Origin: Acidimicrobiia bacterium
GTDB taxonomy: Bacteria > Actinomycetota > Acidimicrobiia > Spongiisociales > ZC4RG35
Assembly: GCA_028284765.1 (NCBI GenBank)
Contig: JANQRA010000019.1
Coordinates: 1 to 64,000, forward strand
Length of the DNA stretch: 64,000 nt
Direction of reading: 5' to 3'
The notes below the pieces were generated by a model. That model was given only the letters and a program-made list of their open reading frames with translations. It made no database searches and was not told where the DNA came from. A program made the position numbers and the translations under genes. The number at the start of each line of letters is the position of its first letter. The first letter of the stretch is position 1. This document shows positions 18,184 through 25,825 of the stretch, piece by piece.

Positions 18184-18543
18184 GTGAGACGAGTAATACC
18201 CGGAGCTCAGGCAGCATCAGGTCGCCCATTCTCGGGCGCGGCCATTGCCAACGGGCTCGTGTTCATCTCGGGACAGACGTTCGCCGATGGAGCTGATGTC
18301 GAAGCCCAAACGCACGGTGCACTCGACAAGGTCTCGGAGCTCCTCAACCATGCAGGGACGAATCTGGATCACGCAATGAGATGCACTGTCTACATGACGG
18401 ACCTCACCTTGTACGACCGCATGAACGTCGCATATGCCATGCATTTTCAAGACGATCCGCCGGCTCGCGCAGTGGTTGGAGCTGCTCTCGGACCTGATTG
18501 TCTGGTTGAAATCGACTGCATCGCAATCGTCCCCGATGACTGA
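18184..18543 (+). CDS. RidA family protein
   Basis: A 119-residue RidA/YjgF protein. I place the start at GTG 18184, eight bases or so after GGGAG; frames reaching upstream to 18010 lack a ribosome site. Family features: GLVFISGQTFADG, ELLNHAGTNLDHAMRCTVYMTD, and VEIDCIAIVPDD. Unlike the RidA at 12588, it keeps the arginine in PPAR, so classic enamine/imine deamination is possible. It ends 39 bases before the first GntR-type operator of the next cluster. Confidence 0.85.
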   Translation: MRRVIPGAQAASGRPFSGAAIANGLVFISGQTFADGADVEAQTHGALDKVSELLNHAGTNLDHAMRCTVYMTDLTLYDRMNVAYAMHFQDDPPARAVVGAALGPDCLVEIDCIAIVPDD

Positions 18544-18562
18544 GGGAGCCTGACACAGCTGG

Positions 18563-18603
18563 TTGACGGGATACTAGATGCGATATACGATCTTCCGCAT
18601 ATC
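18563..18603 (+). promoter_or_regulatory. Promoter and GntR-type operator A, upstream of the PotD operon
   Basis: TTGACG (18563-18568), a 17-base spacer and TACGAT (18586-18591) make a good sigma-70-like promoter. Over the -10 lies GATATAC-N8-GCATATC (18582-18603). The same site occurs before both GntR genes and before the DUF3830 operon. It lies 77 bases before the start of the binding-protein gene. Confidence 0.65.
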
Positions 18604-18680
18604 AGACTCCGCGTATCAGAACCAGCCCGACGGGTTGCAGTTTCTGTGCAGAGGCCCGGCTGTCCCGAAGGAGGATGTCA

Positions 18681-19757
18681 ATGCTGAGTTCAAGGTCATC
18701 TCGGTGGATATACGCAGGGCTTGTAGCCGCTCTTGTTCTCGCCGCCTGTGGTGGCGGATCGTCAACCACCACCAACGGATCCAGTGCTTCCGCCGATGGG
18801 GTCGTAATCGAGGGAGGCACCGGCCTCTTTGGGGAGTGTCTCCGTACTGCCTTCTTTGACCCCTTTACCGCAGAGACAGGGATCGAAGTGTTGGAAGCGC
18901 CCGAAGACTCCGGCATGGCTCGCACGCAACTGGCGGTCGATACTGGGACATACGAAGTCGATGTCGAACAGCTCGATTCCGCTTCACAGCTGGAAGAGTT
19001 CGGCGAAGATCTTCTCGAGCCCATCGACTATTCCCTCGTTCCGCGCGACGAGATCATCGATGGCTTAGCCCTCACATACGGAGTCGGTGTCAACCCCAAC
19101 GCATTCGTTGTCGCATACAACGAGGAGTTTCTGCCTGAAGGCGAGCGACCGGACAGCATTGAGGATTACTTCGATCTAGAGAAGTTCCCCGGCAAGCGCG
19201 GACTGTTCGAGTTCGCCGAGTCACATTGGATCGCACTAGCTCTTCTTGCTGACGGGGTTCCGCCAGAAGACATCATCCCGTTCGACTTCGACCGCGCTTT
19301 CGCCAAACTCGACACAATCAAAGACGAGCTCGTGTTCGCGTCGAGCGGCACCGACATGCGTGCCCTTCTCGATTCTGGCGAGACGCCCCTCCAGATCACT
19401 TTCGCCAGTCGTGTCAAGGAGTCGCAGGACGCAGGTTTCCCTGCTGGAGCTGCGTGGGATGGCTTCAGCATCTTTGCCAATTTCCTGGCCATACCAAGAG
19501 ACAATCCCAATGTGGATGCGGCAATGGATCTAGTCGCCTTCATATCCCGTAGTGACGTAAGCGGTGGAATGTCGGGCTGCGTTGGCGTAGGACCCGCAAA
19601 CGCCGAAGCAACAGTGGATCCAGCGGCAGAACCTTTCCTTCCGACCTCGCATCTCGACCAGCGGCATGTTGTGCTTTCGTCAGACGACGCCGTGGCCTGG
19701 ATGACAGGCAACGAAGAAGAGATCTTCAACCGCTATCAAGCGTGGAAGACGGGTTAA
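18681..19757 (+). CDS. PotD/Fbp-like ABC substrate-binding lipoprotein
   Basis: A 358-residue extracellular binding protein of the spermidine/putrescine/iron type. The start is ATG 18681, with AAGGAGG six bases upstream; an ATG at 18675 abuts the ribosome site. The signal peptide ends in the lipobox LAAC with the cysteine at residue 23. Later segments (VIEGGTGLFGECLRTAFFDPFTAETGIEV, YEVDVEQLDS) follow the family pattern. It heads an operon with an isochorismatase-type hydrolase, two permeases and an ATPase. Ligand unknown; polyamines are only one possibility. Confidence 0.85.
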   Translation: MLSSRSSRWIYAGLVAALVLAACGGGSSTTTNGSSASADGVVIEGGTGLFGECLRTAFFDPFTAETGIEVLEAPEDSGMARTQLAVDTGTYEVDVEQLDSASQLEEFGEDLLEPIDYSLVPRDEIIDGLALTYGVGVNPNAFVVAYNEEFLPEGERPDSIEDYFDLEKFPGKRGLFEFAESHWIALALLADGVPPEDIIPFDFDRAFAKLDTIKDELVFASSGTDMRALLDSGETPLQITFASRVKESQDAGFPAGAAWDGFSIFANFLAIPRDNPNVDAAMDLVAFISRSDVSGGMSGCVGVGPANAEATVDPAAEPFLPTSHLDQRHVVLSSDDAVAWMTGNEEEIFNRYQAWKTG

Positions 19758-19812
19758 CGGCTGGGAATCGGTGGCCTGAGAACGGTCAGCTGACATAGCG
19801 ACGGAGAAGCCA

Positions 19813-20445
19813 ATGGCGTCTTTGAGCAGTGCCGCTCTACTCGTGGTAGACATCCAGAACGACTTCGTTCACCCGGCAGGCAAGGTAGGCGAAGCAACCG
19901 GAGACATGTCTCCCCTCTTGTCGGCAGTCGACTCGATCAATCGACTGATCGCAACGGCTCGACAAGTCAAGGTTCCGATCGTCTACATCCAGGTCACGCA
20001 TTCACCGGAGCTCGATGCGCCCTCATACCGGGCTCGATATACGAGACGTGGCATGACGCCTGAAGATTTGCTTTGTGCCGATGACTCCTGGGGCGCCGAG
20101 TTCTACGACGGTCTCACGCCACCTGAACCAGGAGATCTCGCGCTCACGAAGCATGGCTACGGGGCCTTCACCTCGGGAGAACTCGGTGACTACCTACGCG
20201 ACAACTCGTTGGACACGGTGATCGTCACCGGTGTCGTCACTGAACTCTGCGTCCTTGCAACAGTCTCCGGAGGTTTTGAGGCCGGCTTTCACGTGTTGGT
20301 TCCGCGGGAAACGACAGCAAGCGTCGATATAGATGCGGCCAACGCGGCCCTCTCGTTGATAGACAAGTTCTACGGAACCATCGCCAATGTGGATGAGCTG
20401 CTCGTTGATCTCCAAAAGTCATCGTCGAAGCGGCTCGAAACATGA
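19813..20445 (+). CDS. Isochorismatase-family cysteine hydrolase
   Basis: A 210-residue hydrolase with the family catalytic triad visible: aspartate 13 in LLVVDIQNDF, lysine in TKHGYGAF and cysteine in VTELCV. Relatives include nicotinamidases, N-carbamoylsarcosine amidases and RutB, all of which cleave amide or carbamoyl bonds. Its position inside a transporter operon, with its stop overlapping the first permease start (ATGA), suggests it acts on the imported compound or a product. The true isochorismate substrate is unlikely in this context. Confidence 0.87.
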   Translation: MASLSSAALLVVDIQNDFVHPAGKVGEATGDMSPLLSAVDSINRLIATARQVKVPIVYIQVTHSPELDAPSYRARYTRRGMTPEDLLCADDSWGAEFYDGLTPPEPGDLALTKHGYGAFTSGELGDYLRDNSLDTVIVTGVVTELCVLATVSGGFEAGFHVLVPRETTASVDIDAANAALSLIDKFYGTIANVDELLVDLQKSSSKRLET

Positions 20446-21323
20446 CAGATGGTCCCGGCCAGGCACCTCCGCCATCATTTGCGCTTCGCCATTTGAAGGA
20501 CCGTTGGCTACTTGCTCTAGCGCCGGGCGTAGCTGTCATCGCCCTCTTGTACTTCTGGCCCTTGATTGTCATGGCGTCGCGCAGCTTCACCGAACCGTCA
20601 TTTGGCCTTCAGAACTTCGAACGGTTCATCGACTCACCGGTTGCGGTTCGTTCTTTGCTTGCGACTGTGCTCATGGCATCGATTTCGACAGTGGCTTGCA
20701 TTCTCATCGGCTACCCATACGCGTATCTCATGGCCACTGTCAGTCGGAAGTGGGCAATCGTCTTAGGCGCCGCCATGCTCATACCCGCAGCCGTCAGCTT
20801 CCTCGTCCGTGCCTTCGCCATGCAAGTCCTTCTTTGGGACACAGGTGTGATCAACAGCGCTCTACGCCAAATCGGCCTGATCGACGACCCACTGCCTCTC
20901 ATACGAAATGACCTCTCGGTGACCCTCGTCATGAGCGCTTTGTTGTTGCCGCTATTCGTCCTGCCGGCGTTTTCCGTGATGCGACGCATCGACCCCGACT
21001 ACTTGTCGGCCGCTGCTCTCCTCGGTGCTTCACCAATGCGCAGTTTCCTGAGGGTGTACCTGCCGCTGAGCATTCCTGGAGTAGCTGCGGGGTCGTTGCT
21101 CGTATTCGTCATAGCACTCGGCTACTACATAACCCCGACCCTTTTTGGCGACGGCTTCACCTTGTATCTCGGCGAGCTGATCGTCTTCTACACGCAGCGG
21201 CTCGATTGGGGTCTGAGTAGTGCTGTGTCCATGGTGCTACTGGCGGTCGCCCTGATATTCATCTGGGGAGCGTCGAGGCTGGTTCGCATCACAGACGTGT
21301 TTGGCGTGGAGATCGAGGATTGA
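20442..21323 (+). CDS. PotB-like ABC transporter permease
   Basis: A 293-residue inner-membrane permease with about six transmembrane segments, matching the first permease of PotABCD-type importers (FYFWPLIVMASRSF near the N-terminus; the EAA loop is AALLGASPMRSFLRVYLPLSIPG). It forms the channel together with the next gene. Four-base overlaps on both sides indicate tight translational coupling. Confidence 0.88.
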   Translation: MTDGPGQAPPPSFALRHLKDRWLLALAPGVAVIALLYFWPLIVMASRSFTEPSFGLQNFERFIDSPVAVRSLLATVLMASISTVACILIGYPYAYLMATVSRKWAIVLGAAMLIPAAVSFLVRAFAMQVLLWDTGVINSALRQIGLIDDPLPLIRNDLSVTLVMSALLLPLFVLPAFSVMRRIDPDYLSAAALLGASPMRSFLRVYLPLSIPGVAAGSLLVFVIALGYYITPTLFGDGFTLYLGELIVFYTQRLDWGLSSAVSMVLLAVALIFIWGASRLVRITDVFGVEIED

Positions 21324-22153
21324 GGCTGACCGTCACTGGGTTCAGTACAGGTCGAGCCTTGCTCGCCGTGTTCTCACTGCTCGTGGCCACAGCCTTGCTA
21401 TTGCCAATCGTGATCGTTGTGCTTCTGAGCGTCGGCGAAGACCGCATCATGGCCTTTCCTCCCCGTGGGTTCACGCTCAATTGGTTCGCTGACGCTTTCA
21501 CTAGCGACCGGTGGCGAAGCAGGTTTGCATCCAGTCTCCAAGTAGGTGCCGTGTCTGCGACCGCAGCCACCGTGTTGGGCACCCTCACCGCTCTCGGACT
21601 CAAGAGAACCAAGTTGCCTGGCAAGAGCATCATCTACGGGTTGCTCCTGACCCCACTGATTGTGCCAACTGTGACTGTCGGCATCGGCATGTTTTTTGTG
21701 TGGTTGGAGGGATGGTCCTTCGGGCCGCTGGTGATCGGTGGCGGCCTGACGGGCTCGCTACTGGGATATGTAATGGCACATACAGTTCTGGCGCTCCCCT
21801 ATCCGCTAATCACGGTCACGGCCAGTCTTATGACAGTCGACCGAAACTTGGAGCTCGCTGCAGGGGGAATGGGAGCATCGCCCTGGGTCACGTTTCGGCG
21901 GGTGACCCTTCCATTGATAATGCCTGGAGTGTGGGCAGGCTTCATCCTTGCCTTTCTGACCTCTTGGGACGAAGTGATCGTGGCCCTCTACATGGCCACA
22001 CCCCAATTCGGGACGATCCCAGTTGAGTTGTTCGGCCAGATCCGCCAGAGCCCAACCCCGACGGCGGCCGCGATATCGACGATGCTCATGGTCGCCGGCG
22101 TAGTGATCTTCCTGGCCGCCCTTACGTTTAGACGACGGGGAGCACAGCAATGA
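21320..22153 (+). CDS. PotC-like ABC transporter permease
   Basis: The partner permease of 277 residues, with about six transmembrane segments and the EAA loop AAGGMGASPWVTFRRVTLPLIMPG. The start is TTG 21320, overlapping the preceding TGA; no ATG is available nearby. PotC-type features (MAFPPRGFTLNWFADAF) place it as the second permease of a PotABCD-like system. Confidence 0.88.
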   Translation: MRLTVTGFSTGRALLAVFSLLVATALLLPIVIVVLLSVGEDRIMAFPPRGFTLNWFADAFTSDRWRSRFASSLQVGAVSATAATVLGTLTALGLKRTKLPGKSIIYGLLLTPLIVPTVTVGIGMFFVWLEGWSFGPLVIGGGLTGSLLGYVMAHTVLALPYPLITVTASLMTVDRNLELAAGGMGASPWVTFRRVTLPLIMPGVWAGFILAFLTSWDEVIVALYMATPQFGTIPVELFGQIRQSPTPTAAAISTMLMVAGVVIFLAALTFRRRGAQQ

Positions 22154-22163
22154 GCAGGACGAA

Positions 22164-23261
22164 ATGACCGACCGGAAGAGAGAACCCGCCCTGGAACTAC
22201 GAGGCGTCACAAAGGAGTACGACGGAGGTGTCCTCGCCGTCGATCACATCGACCTCGTCGTCCGCGATCAGGAGTTCCTCACGATTCTCGGTCCTTCAGG
22301 CTCCGGAAAGACGACCACTTTGAAGCTGATCGCAGGGTTCGTGACGGCCAATGCCGGCCAGATCATGCTCGACGGAGAAGACGTCTCACGAACTCCGCCA
22401 TACAAACGCAACCTAGGAATGGTCTTTCAGAACTATGCCCTCTTTCCACACCTGACCGTGGAACAGAATCTTCGGTTCCCGTTGGAGATGCGACGCCTGC
22501 CGGCAGCAGAGTCGAGCGAACGTGTAGCCGAGGCATTGGATCTGGTTCGCCTCACTGGAATGGGCGATCGCTACCCCCGTCAGCTATCAGGAGGCCAACA
22601 GCAACGGGTGGCTCTGGCGAGGGCCATTGTCTACCAGCCACGCGTGCTGCTGATGGACGAGCCTCTTGGAGCCCTCGACCGACGTCTTCGAGAAGACCTT
22701 CAGTTGGAGTTCAAGAGATTGCATCAGGAACTGGACGTGACCGTGATCTATGTCACTCACGACCAGGAAGAGGCATTGTTGCTGAGCGATCGGATTGCTG
22801 TGTTCAACGAGGGCCGGATCGAGCAACTCGGTAGTGGCGAGGATCTCTATCAGTGGCCACGAACGTCGTTTGTCGGATCGTTCATGGGCGACTCCAACAC
22901 GTTCCGCGGAGTGTTCGAACAAAGGGGTGAAATCGGATCGATTCGCCTGGCGAACACCACGTTGCATGGCTCAGTCCACCCAGACTCCAACCTGAAGAAC
23001 GGCGAAAGCGCCGTCATGATCGTGCGACCGGAGGACTGCGCGGTGGGCCACCTCGAGCCCACGGTCAAGACGAATCGCCTCGAGGTCGTGGTTGAACAGG
23101 CTGTCTATCTGGGGTCGACCATCAAATACGTTGTCGAATACGACGGTATGACCCTGTATTCGCGAATGCCCGCTCGGTCGAGCGATCCACCTCAAGAGCC
23201 AGGTGCCGGTGTATCCATCCAATGGGCCGCCAACGATGCTGTGATCGTCCCGGACAGATAA
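22164..23261 (+). CDS. PotA-like ABC transporter ATPase
   Basis: The 365-residue ATPase of the importer. Walker A GPSGSGKTTTLK, Q-loop FQNYALFPH, signature LSGGQQQRVAL, Walker B LLMDEPLGALD and H-loop THD are all present. A C-terminal TOBE-type regulatory domain (about 285-365, with VMIVRPED) is typical of PotA/MalK-like ATPases. It closes the operon; the next gene, 157 bases on, has its own promoter. Confidence 0.92.
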   Translation: MTDRKREPALELRGVTKEYDGGVLAVDHIDLVVRDQEFLTILGPSGSGKTTTLKLIAGFVTANAGQIMLDGEDVSRTPPYKRNLGMVFQNYALFPHLTVEQNLRFPLEMRRLPAAESSERVAEALDLVRLTGMGDRYPRQLSGGQQQRVALARAIVYQPRVLLMDEPLGALDRRLREDLQLEFKRLHQELDVTVIYVTHDQEEALLLSDRIAVFNEGRIEQLGSGEDLYQWPRTSFVGSFMGDSNTFRGVFEQRGEIGSIRLANTTLHGSVHPDSNLKNGESAVMIVRPEDCAVGHLEPTVKTNRLEVVVEQAVYLGSTIKYVVEYDGMTLYSRMPARSSDPPQEPGAGVSIQWAANDAVIVPDR

Positions 23262-23352
23262 TCTCGGAAGCGGGAGTTCACGGTTTCAACTCCAAGGTGG
23301 GCACCGGTCAGCCCGAGCCGAGTCGCAGTTGAAACTCAGGCACTCTTCGGTA

Positions 23353-23396
23353 TTGACGCCATTCGCGGGCCTGCGATATACCATGCTCCGCATATC
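23353..23396 (+). promoter_or_regulatory. Promoter and operator B, upstream of GntR regulator 1
   Basis: TTGACG (23353-23358) and TATACC (23377-23382) form a promoter with 18-base spacing. GATATAC-N8-GCATATC lies at 23375-23396, the best copy of the shared site. It ends 22 bases before the TTG start of the regulator gene, which suggests autoregulation. Confidence 0.65.
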
Positions 23397-23418
23397 GAAT
23401 CCCACACGAGGAGAATCG

Positions 23419-24114
23419 TTGGCAACGCTTCAGCCACTAGTAACCAAACCGGAGAGTCTCACCCAAATGGTATATGACGCCATCCGGCTCGCCATCGTGT
23501 CAAAGGAGATTGCGCCAGGCACACCTGTGTCTGAGGCACAGTTGGCACGCGATCTACAAGTGAGTAAGACCCCCGTACGCGAAACCCTCCTTCGGCTTCA
23601 AACAGTCGGCCTAGTCGAGCCCGACGGTGCTCGCGGCCTCAGAGTGATCACGCCGTCCCTCGACCGAATCGCTGATGCCTACGACATCCGAGGAATGCTG
23701 GAGGCCGGCGCGGCCCGACTTGCTGCGGAGCGCGCCAGTGCCGAGGAAAAGGAGGGCATCCTCCAAAAGGCAAACGAGTCGCTGTCTGCTGCACAATCGG
23801 GAGACTCAACCGGCTTCGCTCGCTTGGACGCCGAGTTCCATCTTGAGATAGCGGCCGCGGCAAAGAACCCCCGACTGCTCACTCTGGTGGAGGATGCGCT
23901 GAGCCTCACCCGGGTACTGCGTCAGAGGGATGTCCCCGCCAAGACTGATGCCACCAGATGCGGCGATCAGCATGTCGGGATTGCTCAGTTGATCATTGCC
24001 GGCGATCCGGCCGGCGCCGCCCGACACGCGGCCCAACACGCAGAAGACGTACAGAGAATCGTTCTCGGTTTGGCCGACTTTGCAGATGGTGACCCGACTG
24101 CCGGCATCGCCTGA
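23419..24114 (+). CDS. FadR-type GntR regulator 1 (FCD domain)
   Basis: A 231-residue regulator starting at TTG 23419, with GAGGAG six bases upstream. Residues about 10-75 are a GntR winged helix (PVSEAQLARDLQVSKTPVRETLLRLQTVGLVE), and the rest is an FCD ligand-binding domain with metal-site-type residues in DAEFHLEIAAAA and a histidine in CGDQHVGI. It is a clear full-length paralogue of the protein at 33128-33823, of equal length. FadR-type GntR proteins usually repress catabolic genes until their substrate or an intermediate binds. Confidence 0.9.
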   Translation: MATLQPLVTKPESLTQMVYDAIRLAIVSKEIAPGTPVSEAQLARDLQVSKTPVRETLLRLQTVGLVEPDGARGLRVITPSLDRIADAYDIRGMLEAGAARLAAERASAEEKEGILQKANESLSAAQSGDSTGFARLDAEFHLEIAAAAKNPRLLTLVEDALSLTRVLRQRDVPAKTDATRCGDQHVGIAQLIIAGDPAGAARHAAQHAEDVQRIVLGLADFADGDPTAGIA

Positions 24115-24269
24115 AGATCGAACGAGCGTCACGCAAACACGACGAACTGGATCCAAGCGTCGCAACTGGTCTTTGCAACGGGCCACGGGACCGTGAGAAA
24201 CCACTCCATAGAGAGTTGGACTCTTCTGGAAGAAGGCTCTCGAGCGAGGTGGTCATATCTAACGGCCAT

Positions 24270-24311
24270 TTGACTGACATATGAGATCTGGTATACGATG
24301 CTCCACACATC
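24270..24311 (+). promoter_or_regulatory. Promoter and operator C, upstream of the DUF3830 operon
   Basis: TTGACT (24270-24275), an 18-base spacer and TACGAT (24294-24299). The operator variant is GGTATAC-N8-ACACATC (24290-24311), which keeps the central ATGCTCC of sites B and D. It ends 21 bases before the GTG start of the first DUF3830 gene. The two arms are less perfect than in site B, so affinity may differ. Confidence 0.58.
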
Positions 24312-24332
24312 AGATCCCACAGCAGAGGCGTT

Positions 24333-24848
24333 GTGCAGAACAAAGAACCAGTGGCCGATGTAGCTGACCTGAGTCACCGTCAATTGCGGCAGATCAGAAT
24401 CTCTTTTCCTGCCTCAGGTGCCGCCGCCACTGCGACTCTCCTCGAGGAGGACAGTCCAAACACCACGACAGCGATCTGGGACATGCTCCCCCTCCAGCTG
24501 AGAGCAACACACGACATGTGGTCGGGTCATCTAGTCCGCGGGCACCTTGAGGGGAACCCGTACCTGAGCCCCGAGAACGTGCTCACCCACATCCCCATAC
24601 CGGGCGACATCTTCTACTACCACCGGCCTGCCAACTACTACAGAGGAAACCCCTACGGACGTTCGGAGTCCGCTGAGATAGGAATCGTCTACGCGTCTGA
24701 TACACGACCACAAGGCCCACGTGGACCCGAGGCCGTGAACCTGTTTGCAGAAATCGACTCAGGACTGGATCAGATCGCCGAAGCATGCCGAGAGATTCTC
24801 ACCGACGGCCAACAGGAACTGGTCATCGAAAGGGTGATCGAGTCGTGA
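24333..24848 (+). CDS. DUF3830 family protein 1
   Basis: A 171-residue protein starting at GTG 24333. It shares with the next two products an ordered set of positions: an AIWDMLP-type segment, a PEN... segment, then PGDIFYYHRP, an acidic/IVY strand, and a final LVIERV. I assign all three to DUF3830, a small beta-barrel family that I recall as cyclophilin-like; catalytic activity is not established. It begins the operon controlled by operator C. There is no signal peptide, so it is cytoplasmic. Confidence 0.72.
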   Translation: MQNKEPVADVADLSHRQLRQIRISFPASGAAATATLLEEDSPNTTTAIWDMLPLQLRATHDMWSGHLVRGHLEGNPYLSPENVLTHIPIPGDIFYYHRPANYYRGNPYGRSESAEIGIVYASDTRPQGPRGPEAVNLFAEIDSGLDQIAEACREILTDGQQELVIERVIES

Positions 24849-25351
24849 GGAAGCTTCTCTTCGAGATGAACGGGGCAAAGGCCGTGGCCGAGATGCATGA
24901 CGACATCGTCCCCAACACGTGTGACGCCATTTGGGACATCCTGCCGGTCGACGGCATGTCGATCCATGCAAACTGGGCGAGCCGCGAGATAATGCTTCAC
25001 CTCCAGGGCGACAAGGTTCTTCGCCTGCCCGCCGAAGGCCACAACTACCGAGGCACCATTGCTCCCGGCGACATCGTGTACTTCTGGAGGTCGCCACAGA
25101 TGTCACGAGGCAAACAACTTGCCTACAGCTCGGAGTTCCAACGAGAGCTGTCTGAGTTCGCGATCTTCTACGGGGAGCCATCTGGTGGCGGGCTTGCAGC
25201 CAACGATCCTTCCCGCGACCACGACGCCAGCTTGCAGGTCGTGACTCTCTTCGCCACGTTCATAGACCTTCCGGCGGAGTTCGTCGAACAGTGCGAATCG
25301 GTTCGTCACCAGGGCCTGCAACACCTCACCGTAAGCCGCTACGAGACCTGA
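24845..25351 (+). CDS. DUF3830 family protein 2
   Basis: A 168-residue protein that begins at GTG 24845, overlapping the previous stop by four bases. It is the most typical of the three: VRKLLFEMNGAKAVAEM, TCDAIWDILPVDG, REIMLHL, PGDIVYFWR and a FAIFYGEP strand. Translational coupling suggests equimolar products that may act together or form a mixed oligomer. Function unknown. Confidence 0.75.
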   Translation: MRKLLFEMNGAKAVAEMHDDIVPNTCDAIWDILPVDGMSIHANWASREIMLHLQGDKVLRLPAEGHNYRGTIAPGDIVYFWRSPQMSRGKQLAYSSEFQRELSEFAIFYGEPSGGGLAANDPSRDHDASLQVVTLFATFIDLPAEFVEQCESVRHQGLQHLTVSRYET

Positions 25352-25361
25352 GGATTCACGA

Positions 25362-25811
25362 ATGACCGACATCAAGATCCAACTCGGAAGGGCTGAGGCA
25401 ATCGCCAAACTGGATACCGCCGGCGCGCCCGTCACAACAGAGTGGCTACTTGGACAATTGCCCTTCAGCGATCAGGCCATCCACAGCATGGAGAACGGTC
25501 GAGAGGTCTACTCCATCCTCGACGCCATCGATACCCCTCCACCAGAGAACCAAAGTATCTACCAAGCCGTTGGCGACCTCTTCGTCTATCACAAGCCAGC
25601 GATTTTCGTCGATCCCGAATGGCCAAGGCACACGAGGAATTATCTGGTTGTCGGCTTCATCTACGAGCGTGACAGCGCTATTCGAGGGATAAGCGGTCCA
25701 CTTGCTGCCAACATCGTTGGAACCATCACAGATGGGCTGACAGAACTTGCGCATGAGGCTCCGCGAATGAGACGGGAAGGCATGGGCCAACTCAGCATCG
25801 AGCGGCTCTAG
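25362..25811 (+). CDS. DUF3830 family protein 3
   Basis: A 149-residue protein with the same ordered motifs as its two neighbours, including PPPENQSIYQAVGDLFVYHKP and the ending LSIERL. It is the most diverged at its N-terminus (IKIQLGRAEAIAKLD). It lies 10 bases after gene 2 and 14 bases before the amidohydrolase gene. The three copies differ too much to be a recent triplication. Confidence 0.68.
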   Translation: MTDIKIQLGRAEAIAKLDTAGAPVTTEWLLGQLPFSDQAIHSMENGREVYSILDAIDTPPPENQSIYQAVGDLFVYHKPAIFVDPEWPRHTRNYLVVGFIYERDSAIRGISGPLAANIVGTITDGLTELAHEAPRMRREGMGQLSIERL

Positions 25812-25825
25812 CCAGAGGATCTCGG

